The translations under genes and the position numbers were made by a program. A DNA stretch of 64,000 nt, from contig NZ_CALTTY010000004.1 of the NCBI RefSeq assembly GCF_943912385.1, forward strand, positions 1-64,000, read 5' to 3'. The number at the start of each line of letters is the position of its first letter. Within the stretch, counting starts at the first letter, position 1. The stretch is from an uncultured Anaerococcus sp. (lineage in GTDB: Bacteria > Bacillota > Clostridia > Tissierellales > Peptoniphilaceae). Of this stretch, positions 1 through 8,778 are shown in pieces. Under the pieces are notes generated by a model, which did not search any database, was not told the origin of the DNA, and worked only from the letters and a program-made list of their open reading frames with translations.

Positions 1-1
1 A

Positions 2-21
2 ATGTCAAAAGTATTTGACAT
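2..21. promoter_or_regulatory. Palindromic operator-like site
   Basis: ATGTCAAA and TTTGACAT form perfect 8-bp arms around a 4-bp centre, 12 bases upstream of the ATG at 34. The downstream pair is a membrane protein and an XRE regulator, so autoregulation through this palindrome is a reasonable inference. Any promoter would lie outside the window. Confidence 0.4.
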
Positions 22-33
22 AAGGAGGTCAAT

Positions 34-360
34 ATGAATCTTATAAAATTTATTGAGTCAAATCAAATGTTTGGTATAGGTTTGTTATGGTTATTTCTGG
101 TTGCTTCACTAGTATGTACCTTAATTATGATAGTAACCTTAATTAAAAAAGGAGATGAAAGAAAGGGATATGTTGTTAGAAAGTCTGGATTAACTGCATT
201 AGTGGTAGGGATAATATTCCTAATTTTAAACATAATTTGGAACATTTTCTTTGAGCAAAATTCTAGTATAGGATTTGAAGATAATCCGATAATTTATGTC
301 GGTATAATATCGATAGCCTTTAATATTTCCTACCTAATTAATATGAAGAAGTATAGGTAA
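34..360 (+). CDS. Small membrane protein, function unknown
   Basis: 108 residues with three hydrophobic segments (about residues 14-37, 51-73 and 85-102) and a basic loop around residues 38-50. A strong AAGGAGGTC site precedes the ATG. It sits 5 bases upstream of an XRE-type regulator remnant; small multi-span proteins paired with a short XRE regulator are a recurrent Firmicute arrangement, the regulator normally controlling the pair. I do not recognise a specific function. Confidence 0.7.
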   Translation: MNLIKFIESNQMFGIGLLWLFLVASLVCTLIMIVTLIKKGDERKGYVVRKSGLTALVVGIIFLILNIIWNIFFEQNSSIGFEDNPIIYVGIISIAFNISYLINMKKYR

Positions 361-365
361 GATAA

Positions 366-557
366 ATGAAAAATCATATCAAAGAATTTAGAACTTAGAA
401 AGGATTACTCCAACAAGAATTAGCTGATATATGTGGAGTTAGTCGACAAACTGTTAATGCTATTGAAAACAATAAGTACGATCCAACTCTTGAGCTTGCT
501 TTTAGACTAGCAACAGCTCTTGAGACCACTATAGATGAATTATTCATATATGAATAA
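366..557 (+). pseudogene. XRE-family regulator with in-frame stop
   Basis: Reads as a short helix-turn-helix protein: an N-terminal start, then QQELADICGVSRQTVNAIEN (the XRE recognition helix region) and an ending in DELFIYE, about 63 codons. Codon 11 is TAG (396-398), where relatives usually have a charged residue just before KG(L/F). It is not visible as an open frame because of this stop. One base change separates TAG from AAG or GAG, so it is either a recent nonsense mutation or a sequencing error. Restart within the HTH is unlikely to give a functional protein. Confidence 0.75.
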
Positions 558-579
558 GAATATTGAGTAAAATTTTTTT

Positions 580-606
580 AAAGTGCCTATGTTTTAGGAA
601 CTTTTT
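580..606 (+). terminator. Intrinsic terminator after the XRE remnant
   Basis: AAAGT-G-CCTA pairs with TAGG-A-ACTTT (one G/A mismatch) around a short loop and runs into T residues, 23 bases after the regulator stop. Confidence 0.6.
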
Positions 607-694
607 CTATATCAGACTTTAGGAGATGGTAATATAATATTTTTAACAAAACATTCAACTCAAGTTACAAATAATAGGACGGGGAGAGAATATC

Positions 695-762
695 GGGTCT
701 ATAATAAATCGTGTTGAAAGAAGCATTCATTTACTTCTACAAACACGATTTATTATAGACCC
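695..762. repeat. Long perfect inverted repeat, MITE-like
   Basis: Two perfectly complementary 21-bp arms (695-715 and 742-762) begin and end with GGGTCTATAATAAATC and its complement and surround 26 bases that partly pair as well. The outer ends resemble terminal repeats of ISL3-type insertion sequences, but there is no transposase and no clear target duplication, so a miniature element or a collapsed IS remnant is the best guess. It has no T tract of its own. Confidence 0.55.
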
Positions 763-764
763 CA

Positions 765-804
765 AAAAACTGACCCTTATTTTATTAAATAAAGGTCAGT
801 TTTT
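765..804. terminator. Bidirectional terminator downstream of the lipid kinase
   Basis: AAAAACTGACC pairs with GGTCAGTTTTT, extended by an imperfect A/T stem. It lies 4 bases beyond the minus-strand kinase stop and has T tracts in both orientations. Confidence 0.75.
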
Positions 805-807
805 ACT

Positions 808-1710
808 TTAGTCAAAGAAAACCCAATTTAAGGCCTTGGGAATTACCTCAAAATTTATTTCCTTAGTCCTAAAGATTTCCCCATCGGTATTGGCTATAAA
901 TTCTCTATCTGACTTTATATGACCAGACTTGACCTTGATTTCATTTATATATTTGCTATCTTTGTGACGGCCATCCTTATATTTTTTTATAAGGGTGATA
1001 AATTTAACTAGGGGAATCCTATCAGCAAGGACTAGGTTTAGACAACCATCATCAATTTTTGCCTCAGGAGCAGGGTTAAAGCCTGATCCATAATATCCTC
1101 CATTACATATGGCAGATATCAGAAATTTCCCAGAAAGTTCAAAGTTTGATCCGTCTATTAATTTTAATTTTAAGTCTAATTCTTCACAGTCTATCTTATT
1201 TAAAGACTTAAGGACTGCCAGGATGTAGGCCTTTTTACCAAGTTTAGGATTTTTATCCAAATAATCATAGGCTGTTTTTAAAACTTGGGTATCAAAACCA
1301 AGGCTTGTCACATTTAAGGAATAAAAATCATTTACCCTAATAAGGTCAATTGGCTTAGTTTTAAAATCAAGGAGCCTATCTAGGGTAAAGTTACTATAAT
1401 CAAAATTTTTGGCGAAGTCATTGCCTGTACCAGTTGGGATAAGGCCTAGGGTCATATTTTTACCATAGGCGACATTGACAAGTTCGTTAAGCGACCCGTC
1501 ACCTCCACAAATAATTACGATTTTCTCATCGTAATCAAGAGAGACGAAGGCTTCTATCAAAAACTTTGTATGGTTTTTATACTTAGTATAGACTACTTCA
1601 ATTTCATCTAGCCTTCCTGCCTTCCTAAAAGTTTCTTCTATATCTTCTTTTCTTATATCAAATTCTGTTTTACCAGCCTTTGAATTAATTATAAATAATA
1701 TCTTTTTCAT
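808..1710 (-). CDS. Diacylglycerol kinase family lipid kinase
   Basis: About 300 residues of the DgkB/BmrU/YegS family, which phosphorylates diacylglycerol or related lipids at the cytoplasmic membrane face and returns lipid turnover products to phospholipid synthesis. The nucleotide-binding motif GGDGSLNE and the following PTGTGNDFA are intact, and APEAKIDDGCLNL matches the C-terminal core. I place the start at 1710 (MKKILFIINSKAG) because AGGAAA precedes it and the family begins here; a start 29 codons upstream would add a spurious hydrophobic segment. Single gene with a terminator just beyond its stop. The exact lipid substrate cannot be read from sequence. Confidence 0.88.
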   Translation of the reverse strand: MKKILFIINSKAGKTEFDIRKEDIEETFRKAGRLDEIEVVYTKYKNHTKFLIEAFVSLDYDEKIVIICGGDGSLNELVNVAYGKNMTLGLIPTGTGNDFAKNFDYSNFTLDRLLDFKTKPIDLIRVNDFYSLNVTSLGFDTQVLKTAYDYLDKNPKLGKKAYILAVLKSLNKIDCEELDLKLKLIDGSNFELSGKFLISAICNGGYYGSGFNPAPEAKIDDGCLNLVLADRIPLVKFITLIKKYKDGRHKDSKYINEIKVKSGHIKSDREFIANTDGEIFRTKEINFEVIPKALNWVFFD

Positions 1711-2186
1711 AGCATTTCCTATAAGAACTATACTAATTTGTATAGGCAAGACAATACTTAAAAACAAGAGAATGATTATTTCTATCAAAAATACCATTAA
1801 ATAAATAGCCCTATAATATATGCTATCAATGATTGTAGAAAAGATACGAAAAACTACTTTACTTGTTATAAATCCATTCGAAAAGGTTTAGACTTTATCA
1901 ACACTATGTATAACATGATTATTTGGCAGTATTTAAAAATAGAGTAAGTTAGCTAAGTTTATTAAGACGTCGTTAAACTTAAAACAAAATTAGTATAATA
2001 AAAAGTGATTGTTGAACTATCAAGTTTATATAATTACTTGTAAGTTTAATTTATAAAGATTAAAAAAAGTTTGTAGCTTGACAATAGGACTCCACGGTCT
2101 TGGATTTAAAATGAGATATAATTTCTTGAAATCAATATTAATAGAATATAAAATAGATATTAAAGCTTGGTATTTTAGATAAATTT
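1711..2186. other. Gene-free stretch
   Basis: No supported gene in about 480 AT-rich bases. A short coding-like stretch on the plus strand at 1882-1947 reads KGLDFINTMYNMIIWQYL before a stop; it could be the tail of a decayed gene but is too short to identify. Confidence 0.5.
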
Positions 2187-2222
2187 AAAATCCGCAGAAG
2201 AATACTCTTCTTAGCGGATTTT
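2187..2222 (-). terminator. Terminator of the thioesterase gene
   Basis: AAAATCCGC pairs with GCGGATTTT and the stem continues AGAAGA/TCTTCT. On the minus strand it ends in T residues directly after the gene stop at 2227. Confidence 0.8.
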
Positions 2223-2226
2223 CTTG

Positions 2227-2646
2227 CTAAAATTTCTTTATTTTTCCCTTGGAGTAGGCCATATCTCCCTTTGCTGATTCGGCAAGCTTGTCATTTATAA
2301 TGGCAAATTCGGTTCTTGTAATGGCTGCTATTTTTTTATCGTCACCATATACTTCGCAGTCTACAGTAATTATCCTAGAACCTCTCTTTAAGACCCTGGC
2401 CTTAGCATAGATAAAATCTGTTTCCATAAGGGGTCTTAAAAAGTGGGTGGTCATAGATAGGGTGGGTGCGGTATATCTTTTGGCAGATGTGATAAAACCT
2501 GATGCATTATCAGCAAGGCTCATTATGACACCCCCATGGACAGCACCGAGCTCATTTTTAAACTCATCATCCATCTTACACCTTAGGATTAAATTATAAT
2601 CGTCTATTTCTCTTATTTCTATTTCAAATTGATCACTAAAACTCAT
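2227..2646 (-). CDS. PaaI-type hotdog thioesterase
   Basis: 139 residues. The signature ELGAVHGGVIMSLADNASG (about residues 31-49) is the HGG catalytic segment of the PaaI/4HBT hotdog family, which hydrolyses acyl-CoA thioesters in the cytoplasm. The length is normal and the ATG is preceded by AAAGGAGAG. Monocistronic, with its own terminator. The substrate (phenylacetyl-, hydroxybenzoyl- or other acyl-CoA) cannot be inferred. Confidence 0.85.
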   Translation of the reverse strand: MSFSDQFEIEIREIDDYNLILRCKMDDEFKNELGAVHGGVIMSLADNASGFITSAKRYTAPTLSMTTHFLRPLMETDFIYAKARVLKRGSRIITVDCEVYGDDKKIAAITRTEFAIINDKLAESAKGDMAYSKGKIKKF

Positions 2647-2757
2647 AAACTCTCCTTTAATAATATAATTATATGATTTTTAATAAAACTTGCATTCTTT
2701 ATAAAGAAAAGATGATAAATAATCTAAATGACATAAAATATATGGGAAGGAGTATAT

Positions 2758-4077
2758 ATGAAAAGAAAATACCTAAGCATATTTTTAAGCCTTATAATGG
2801 CCCTTGGCCTTACGGCTTGTTCAAATAATGATACAGTAGAAGAAGATAAATTAAAAAACCTATCTGACCTAATGACTAATCTTGATGACTATGAGGGGGA
2901 AGAGCAAAGATTAGAGGAAGAAAGGATAAGTGAAAAATCAAAAGAAGAACTTGAAAAAAGAATAACAGAAGCTGAGAAGAAAACTGATAAGATTAATAAA
3001 AAGACTAAGCAGAAAAAAAAGCAAGCTGATATAAGAAAAGTTAAGCTTAAGGCCTTCGGTGATATCATGGCCCATATCCACCAGATTCAATATGCCTATA
3101 ATAAGGGTGGGGGAGACTATAATTTTTCCGGCCAATTTACCTACCTAGAGGACTTCATCAAAGATTCTGATATAGCCATTGGAAATTATGAAACAACAAC
3201 CAATCCCAACTTAGAATATGCTGGATTTCCGAGATTTAACGCTCCAGAATCCTACCTTAGAGACCTTAAAAAAGCAGGCTTTGATATCCTTTCAACAGCA
3301 AACAACCACTCCATGGATACAGAGCTTGAGGGAGTTATGACAACTATTGATGCCCTAGAAAATGTAGGCCTTGACTATGTTGGTACCTATAAGGATAAGG
3401 CTGATAGAATCTTATATAAGGAAGTAAATGGAATTAAATTTGCCTTCCTAGCCTATACTTATGGTTGTAATGGAAGAGATGACCTAATTATTCCAAGGGA
3501 AGAGGTTGAAAATATAGCCTATCTTACAGATGAAGGCCAGATAAAAAAGGACATCAAAAGAGCGAAAAACAACGGAGCAGATTTCGTTGTTGTCTACCCA
3601 CATTGGGGGATTGAGTACCAGTCCTATCCTGCAGAAAGCCAGATTAATTTGGGGAGGAATATGGTCGAATGGGGGGCAGACCTTGTTATAGGTAACCACC
3701 CACACGTAGTCCAACCAGTAGAGCTTTATAAAGCAGGAGATGGGAGAGAGGGGCTTATTGCCTACGCTCTTGGAAATTTTATATCCTTCCAAAACCTAGA
3801 AAACAATAATGATATCAGGGTAGAGCAAACCCTAGCTCTTGAAATTGACCTGGAAAAAGATCTAAATAGTGGGGAGAAAAAGATCGCAGATGTCACTTTC
3901 CACCCAATCTGGGTTGGAACTTACTATGATGATTACGGTACAGACATAAAAAACCACCTAACAGAAGACTTCCTAGAGGGTGGAAAATACTATGACTATG
4001 TAGATGAAAACCAAAGGGCAAGAATTAAACAAGCAAGTGATATGAACTTAGATACAGCAAACACTGGAGTAAACTAA
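2758..4077 (+). CDS. CapA-family lipoprotein (metallophosphatase fold)
   Basis: 439 residues. An N-terminal signal with lipobox LTAC (Cys at residue 21) indicates a lipoprotein; residues 40-95 are a charged, coiled-coil-like linker. The rest is a CapA/PGA_cap domain with metal-site motifs FGDIMAH, GNYETT, ANNHSMD, YPHWG and GNHPHVV. CapA proteins take part in poly-gamma-glutamate or other surface polymer assembly, but no capBC partners are present, so the polymer is unknown. RBS GGAAGGAG. The stop overlaps the next start (TAATG), implying coupling to the PAP2 phosphatase. Confidence 0.85.
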   Translation: MKRKYLSIFLSLIMALGLTACSNNDTVEEDKLKNLSDLMTNLDDYEGEEQRLEEERISEKSKEELEKRITEAEKKTDKINKKTKQKKKQADIRKVKLKAFGDIMAHIHQIQYAYNKGGGDYNFSGQFTYLEDFIKDSDIAIGNYETTTNPNLEYAGFPRFNAPESYLRDLKKAGFDILSTANNHSMDTELEGVMTTIDALENVGLDYVGTYKDKADRILYKEVNGIKFAFLAYTYGCNGRDDLIIPREEVENIAYLTDEGQIKKDIKRAKNNGADFVVVYPHWGIEYQSYPAESQINLGRNMVEWGADLVIGNHPHVVQPVELYKAGDGREGLIAYALGNFISFQNLENNNDIRVEQTLALEIDLEKDLNSGEKKIADVTFHPIWVGTYYDDYGTDIKNHLTEDFLEGGKYYDYVDENQRARIKQASDMNLDTANTGVN

Positions 4078-4634
4078 TGGTAGACTTTGAACTAAATATT
4101 TTAAACTCCATCCAAAACCTAAGGAGCCTACCCCTGGATAAGTTCATGGTAACAATATCAGCGGCCGGAAATATATCATTAATTTGGATAACCTATATCT
4201 TTATATTTTTATCTGCAAAAGAATTAAAAGACCAAGGTAAGATTATGGTAATATCCTTTATATTAAATATCCTGCTGGTAAATTTACTAGTAAAAAACCT
4301 AGTGGTAAGACCAAGGCCCTATGATGTGGCAAACTTTACTGACCTATTAGTTCACAAATTATCAGATAATTCCTTCCCTTCAGGACATACGTCTTATGCT
4401 TTTACCTTTGCAGCAATTATAACAAGGTTAAATAAAAACAAGGCCCTCATAGTCTTTACAGATATCCTAGCTATTTTAATGGCCATCTCGAGAATTTACC
4501 TCTATGTTCATTTCCCGACAGACGTCCTAGCAGGTGCTGTATTTGGAATTCTAATAGGTCTAGGGTCTATAATGATATATAAATCAGAAAAATACAGGAA
4601 AATAAAAAGGAAATTTAATTTACACTGGGCATAA
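4077..4634 (+). CDS. PAP2-family membrane phosphatase
   Basis: 185 residues with about five or six hydrophobic segments. The three PAP2 motifs are present: KNLVVRPRPYD, PSGHTSYAF, and SRIYLYVHFPTD with the catalytic His and Asp. Such enzymes dephosphorylate undecaprenyl pyrophosphate or phosphatidic acid on the outer membrane face. Translationally coupled to the CapA lipoprotein, which fits a shared role in envelope polymer export or lipid-carrier recycling (inference). The tRNA promoter overlaps its 3' end. Confidence 0.88.
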   Translation: MVDFELNILNSIQNLRSLPLDKFMVTISAAGNISLIWITYIFIFLSAKELKDQGKIMVISFILNILLVNLLVKNLVVRPRPYDVANFTDLLVHKLSDNSFPSGHTSYAFTFAAIITRLNKNKALIVFTDILAILMAISRIYLYVHFPTDVLAGAVFGILIGLGSIMIYKSEKYRKIKRKFNLHWA

Positions 4635-4647
4635 ATTGTGATATAAT
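4619..4647 (+). promoter_or_regulatory. Promoter of tRNA-Leu(CAA)
   Basis: TTTACA at 4619-4624, a 17-base spacer, TATAAT at 4642-4647, 19 bases before the tRNA. It lies across the last codons of the PAP2 gene. Confidence 0.7.
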
Positions 4648-4666
4648 GTATCGGTAAGCAATTTAT

Positions 4667-4753
4667 GCCGGTGTGTCGGAACTGGCAGACGAGATAGACT
4701 CAAAATCTGTTGTCCTCCGGGGCGTGTGGGTTCGAGCCCCACCACCGGCACCA
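4667..4753 (+). tRNA. tRNA-Leu (anticodon CAA)
   Basis: Acceptor arms GCCGGTG/CACCGGC, a D arm, an anticodon stem ATAGA/TCTGT around the loop CTCAAAA (anticodon CAA), a long class II variable arm, T arm GGGTTCGAGCCCC and an encoded CCA. Confidence 0.95.
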
Positions 4754-4758
4754 AAAAA

Positions 4759-4785
4759 AGCGTTGGGAAATCCAGCGCTATTTTT
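4759..4785 (+). terminator. Terminator after tRNA-Leu(CAA)
   Basis: AGCGTTGG pairs with CCAGCGCT (one G-U) and is followed by ATTTTT, 5 bases after the tRNA CCA. Confidence 0.8.
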
Positions 4786-5214
4786 GTGTTTATTTAAACG
4801 GTTAATCGCTTTGTAAAAGTTGAGATTATGTTAAATTGTTACCAACAAGTTACCTATATATTAATTTTAAAAATCACATGCGATTCTTGTCTATGCTTAT
4901 ATTAACTTTATAGTATTCATATTTATATTATTCTCTTTAAAGCCTCGTTTAATACCCTGCTTAAAACCTGCTTTAAGACCCCCTCAAAGGAGACTTTAGT
5001 AGCTAGTAAAGTATGCTTTAATATATTTTGATGAAAAATCTTGTTTTGCTAAAGCAAAGAGCAAGACTGGTCTCCATTCTTTTCTACGCAAATTCATGGA
5101 TTCTCTATTACTTTTATTCAGCTATTTTATATTAACTGATTAATAAGATTAAATATTTTGTGTTTTAATTTGAATAGCAGATACATTCCGGTATTTTGAA
5201 AGCAAGGAGGGCTT
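4786..5214. other. Gene-poor scar downstream of tRNA-Leu(CAA)
   Basis: No intact gene. The minus strand at about 4905-4980 encodes a repeat-rich fragment reading GGLKAGFKQGIKRGFKENN without a start, which looks like the C-terminal tail of a decayed gene (glycine/lysine repeats end some Rpn/PD-(D/E)XK nuclease-like proteins). The stretch also carries the 20-bp motif at 4838-4857 found again beside the prophage. A past insertion at the tRNA that has since decayed is a plausible reading. Confidence 0.4.
4838..4857 (+). repeat. GTTACC motif shared with the prophage attachment region
   Basis: GTTACC-AACAAGTTACCTAT here matches 24778-24797 at 17 of 20 positions. Each copy holds a direct repeat of GTTACC, and each lies shortly downstream of a tRNA-Leu gene, as expected of integrase arm-type sites (inference). 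Confidence 0.45.
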
Positions 5215-5432
5215 ATGAAAAATACTAATAAATGTCCAAAATGTGGATCAAGTGAAATAATCAAAGTGCCAGGCCATGCTGGAGCTTATGGATCTGGCAA
5301 TAATATTATGGTTGGGATAACTATAAAGTCCGCAGTTCCCGTTGATAAGTATCTTTGCACTATTGTGGATATTCTGAAGAATGGGTTGATATTGATAATA
5401 TTGAAAGAATCGAGAAAAAATTTAAAGATTAA
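5215..5432 (+). pseudogene. Zinc-ribbon protein with a single-base frameshift
   Basis: Starts MKNTNKCPKCGSSEIIKVPG with a CPKCG knuckle after AAGGAGGG. The frame is lost near 5359-5363: after YLCT the reading continues one frame over as YCGYSEEWVDIDNIERIEKK to TAA at 5430-5432. Restoring one A gives ACT AAT TGT GGA, hence the second knuckle CTNCG and a protein of about 73 residues. Without repair the frame runs on into the polA leader. Either a frameshift mutation or a sequencing error. Function beyond metal binding is unknown. Confidence 0.7.
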
Positions 5433-5442
5433 TAAATATTTT

Positions 5443-5473
5443 AAGGGAACATTCGTAGATGTTTCCTTTTTTT
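5443..5473 (+). terminator. Terminator before polA
   Basis: AAGGGAACAT pairs with ATGTTTCCTT (one G-U) and is followed by a run of T, just after the repaired stop of the zinc-ribbon gene. Confidence 0.75.
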
Positions 5474-5552
5474 CTTTAAAAATTTTCCAATATAAGTTAT
5501 ACTATAAGGTAGGAATGAAATTAAAACTATTTTTTATAGTTAAGGAGATATA

Positions 5553-8189
5553 ATGAAAAAGACTGTAATGTTAATTGATGGGTCAAGTTTGATCTATAGG
5601 GCTTTTTTTGCCCTGCCAAACCTATCCAACAATGACGGGGTTATGACAAATGGCGTATACGGATTTTTGACCATGTACAATAATGCCTTTGATAAATATA
5701 AACCTGATTATGTCCTTGTGGCCTTTGATAGGTCATCTAAGACTTTCAGAAATGAAGAGTTTAAGGACTATAAGGCCACCAGGGATAAGACTCCTAGCGA
5801 GCTTTCTTACCAGTTTGGAATCTTAAAAGATGTCCTTGATTCTATGGGGGTTAAGTATACGGACCTTGATGGTTTTGAGGCAGATGATATAGTAGGTACC
5901 TATGCCAGGATGGCTAAGGAGGCGGGAGATGAGGCTGTATTAATAACTGGAGATAGGGACTACCTCCAGCTTGTAGATGATGATATAAAAGTCTATCTTA
6001 CAAGGAAGGGAGTTTCTGATACTGTTGAATACACAGTTGAAAAGATTAAGGAAGAATATGAGCTTACTCCTAAGCAGCTTATAGACGTCAAGGGACTGAT
6101 GGGGGATAAGTCTGATAACATACCCGGTGTAGGTGGGATTGGAGAAAAGCGTGCCTTAAACTTTATCAAAAAATATGGGTCAATAGAAAATCTCTATGAT
6201 AACCTAGATGAAATTAGTGGCAAAAAGACCAAGGAAAACTTGGAAAATAGTGAGTCAATTGCCTATATGTCAAAAAAGATTGGTACAATAGTTACCCATG
6301 CACCAGTAGAATTTGACTATGATGAGCTCGCCCTAGATGAGCCGGATATAGAAAGCTTAAAGGAAAAATTCTCCAAACTTAATTTTAATAAGTTCCTAGA
6401 AGACTTAGACGGTGCGGACCAAACAGAAGTCAAGGACTTTTCTTATAAGACAGATGGCGACCTTAAAGAACTGATAGAAACAATCAAAAAAACTGAAGAA
6501 GTCTATTTTAAGTCCCTTTATGATGGGGATAATTATATTCATTCAGAAATCTTTAAACTTGGAATAAAGGCAAAGGATACTGATGTTTATATAGTAGAAA
6601 CTAATGATGACTTTGTAGGTGAGTTTAAGGAAATTTTTGAAAATAATCAGATAAACAAGGTATCTTTTGACATCAAAGAAGAAATCGTACTCTTAAATAA
6701 GCTTGGCATAGACCTAATCGGTCCTTATGATGACCTAATGCTTGCCTATTATTTAATAGATCCATCCAGGTCCTCATATGACTTAAAACTTCTAAGCCAG
6801 ACCTATTTGTCTTATGAATTAGATAATGACGAAAGTTTAATTGGCAAGGGAGCGAAGACTAAAAAATTCAAAGAGGTAGACCAAGATGACCTAGCCTTAC
6901 TTTTGGCAAGTAAGGTAAATGCAATTGAAGATAGTAAGGATAAGCTAATGAAAAATCTCGCTGAGTACGAGATGCTTGATCTTTACGAAGAGATAGAAAA
7001 AAAATTAGCCAAGGTCCTTGCCTCTATGGAAATAATAGGTTTTAGGACAGATAGGGAAATCCTTGAGGACCTAAAAGCGGATATCGATGAACAAATCGAA
7101 GAAATAACCAAGGAAATCTATGAGCTTGCAGGAAGTGAATTTAATATAAACTCCCCTAAACAACTAGGAGAGGTTTTATTTAAGGACCTAGACCTACCTG
7201 TGATAAAGAAAACAAAAACAGGTTTTTCTACCAACCAAAAGGTTTTAGATAAATTAAGAGATAAGCACCCTATAATAGAAAAAATCGAAAGATATAGAGA
7301 GATTTATAAGCTCCGTTCCACCTATATAGAAGGTCTTGAAAACTCAATTGATGAGGACGGTAGGATTAGGTCAACCTTTAGGCAAAATATCGCCTCGACA
7401 GGTAGGCTTTCAAGCCAGGAACCAAACCTACAAAACCTACCTATAAAGACTGACGAGGGTAGGGCTATTAGGAAGGCATTTAGGGCAGGAGATGGCAAGG
7501 TCCTTATCGATGCTGACTATTCTCAAATAGAGTTAAGGATCCTAGCCAGCCTATCAGATGATAAAAATATGCAGAAAGCCTTCAACGATGGGATTGATAT
7601 CCACACCCAAACAGCCTCAGAAGTTTTCTATACGCCCCTAGAAGAGGTTTCAAAACTTCAAAGATCAGAGGCTAAGGCGGTAAATTTTGGTATAATATAT
7701 GGTATAAGTGACTATGGTCTTTCACAAAACCTAAATATTCCTAGGTCTAGGGCCAGGGACTATATAGACAAGTATAAGGACTCCTACCCACAAATCAAAG
7801 AATATATGGATGATGTGGTAAAACTCGCTAAAAAACAAGGATATATCGAAACACTATTTAAAAGACGTAGGTATATACCTGAAATTTCTTCGAGAAACTT
7901 TAATGTCAGAAGCTTTGGAGAAAGGATAGCCTTAAATACGCCTATCCAAGGAACAGCTGCTGATATTATAAAGTTAGCCATGATAAACACCTATAAAAAA
8001 CTTAAGGAAGACGAGGTTGACGCTCAGATAATTCTTCAGATCCATGACGAAATAATCATAGAATCAAGCGAGGAAGATAAAGAAAAAGCCTGTGATATCC
8101 TTAAAGAGTGTATGGAAAATGCAGCGAAACTCAAGGTGGACCTTCTTGTAGATATAGATTTTGGAGATAGTATGTATGAGTCCAAATAA
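5553..8189 (+). CDS. polA: DNA polymerase I
   Basis: 878 residues, normal for the family. Residues 1-290 are the 5'-3' flap nuclease (LIDGSSLIYRAFFALP, DGFEADDIVGT, GDRDYLQL, GLMGDKSDNIPG). Residues 300-480 are the 3'-5' exonuclease fold without the catalytic acidic DxE signature, so proofreading is probably absent, as in many Gram-positive PolA proteins. The polymerase domain has motif A DADYSQIELR, motif B RSEAKAVNFGIIYG and motif C QIHDEI. It acts in Okazaki fragment processing and repair. AAGGAG precedes the ATG. First gene of polA-coaE-lytic transglycosylase, and it overlaps coaE. Confidence 0.97.
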   Translation: MKKTVMLIDGSSLIYRAFFALPNLSNNDGVMTNGVYGFLTMYNNAFDKYKPDYVLVAFDRSSKTFRNEEFKDYKATRDKTPSELSYQFGILKDVLDSMGVKYTDLDGFEADDIVGTYARMAKEAGDEAVLITGDRDYLQLVDDDIKVYLTRKGVSDTVEYTVEKIKEEYELTPKQLIDVKGLMGDKSDNIPGVGGIGEKRALNFIKKYGSIENLYDNLDEISGKKTKENLENSESIAYMSKKIGTIVTHAPVEFDYDELALDEPDIESLKEKFSKLNFNKFLEDLDGADQTEVKDFSYKTDGDLKELIETIKKTEEVYFKSLYDGDNYIHSEIFKLGIKAKDTDVYIVETNDDFVGEFKEIFENNQINKVSFDIKEEIVLLNKLGIDLIGPYDDLMLAYYLIDPSRSSYDLKLLSQTYLSYELDNDESLIGKGAKTKKFKEVDQDDLALLLASKVNAIEDSKDKLMKNLAEYEMLDLYEEIEKKLAKVLASMEIIGFRTDREILEDLKADIDEQIEEITKEIYELAGSEFNINSPKQLGEVLFKDLDLPVIKKTKTGFSTNQKVLDKLRDKHPIIEKIERYREIYKLRSTYIEGLENSIDEDGRIRSTFRQNIASTGRLSSQEPNLQNLPIKTDEGRAIRKAFRAGDGKVLIDADYSQIELRILASLSDDKNMQKAFNDGIDIHTQTASEVFYTPLEEVSKLQRSEAKAVNFGIIYGISDYGLSQNLNIPRSRARDYIDKYKDSYPQIKEYMDDVVKLAKKQGYIETLFKRRRYIPEISSRNFNVRSFGERIALNTPIQGTAADIIKLAMINTYKKLKEDEVDAQIILQIHDEIIIESSEEDKEKACDILKECMENAAKLKVDLLVDIDFGDSMYESK

Positions 8190-8778
8190 GATTGTAATCA
8201 CAGGCACCATAGGATCTGGTAAGTCCGCTGTAAGCGAGATAATAAAAAACCTTGGCTTTTCTGTAATAAATGCTGACTTCGTAAATAAGAAACTTTTAGA
8301 AAGGGGCGGAGAAAATTATGAAGCCATAAAAGCAGATCCCTTTTTTAGAAAGGCTTTTAAAGGCGACATGCTTGATAAGAAAAAACTCGCCAAGATGATT
8401 TTTCAAGCACCAGACCTGATGAAAAGACTAAACAGCCTAACCCATCCCATAATTATAGGGGAGATTGAAAAAGAAATATCTCAGATAAAGGAAGACTATG
8501 TTTTTGTAGAAATTCCCCTATATTATCAAATGGAAGTAAAATTCCCAGCTGACCTGGTATTATTTGTAGAGGCTAGTAATGATATCCAGGCTGAAAGACT
8601 CTCAATGAGAGACGATATCGGTAGTTTTTATGCAAAAAGTAAGATAAAAAACCAGGAAGATCTTATGGGAGAGAGGGACGAGGGCGAAATAATTATAGAA
8701 AATAATGGCAGTCTTGAAAACCTCAAAGAAGAAATAATAAAAATCCTAAGGACGGAGAAAATTTATGAAAATAATTAA
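8176..8778 (+). CDS. coaE: Dephospho-CoA kinase
   Basis: About 200 residues. The P-loop GTIGSGKS follows the N-terminus, and the NADFVNKKLLE and THPII segments are typical of CoaE, which phosphorylates dephospho-CoA in the last step of CoA synthesis. I place the start at ATG 8176 (MSPNKIVITG), 9 bases after a GGAG site and inside the end of polA; an in-frame TTG at 8161 would give a non-homologous extension. polA-coaE linkage is common in Firmicutes. Confidence 0.93.
   Translation: MSPNKIVITGTIGSGKSAVSEIIKNLGFSVINADFVNKKLLERGGENYEAIKADPFFRKAFKGDMLDKKKLAKMIFQAPDLMKRLNSLTHPIIIGEIEKEISQIKEDYVFVEIPLYYQMEVKFPADLVLFVEASNDIQAERLSMRDDIGSFYAKSKIKNQEDLMGERDEGEIIIENNGSLENLKEEIIKILRTEKIYENN

Noticed and set aside
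1882..1947. Gene call for KGLDFINTMYNMIIWQYL
   Set aside because: Too short and without start signals; could be chance.
4905..4980. Gene call for the GGLKAGFKQG fragment on the minus strand
   Set aside because: No start codon, stops upstream, and only a repeat-type tail remains, so it is described as part of the scar.
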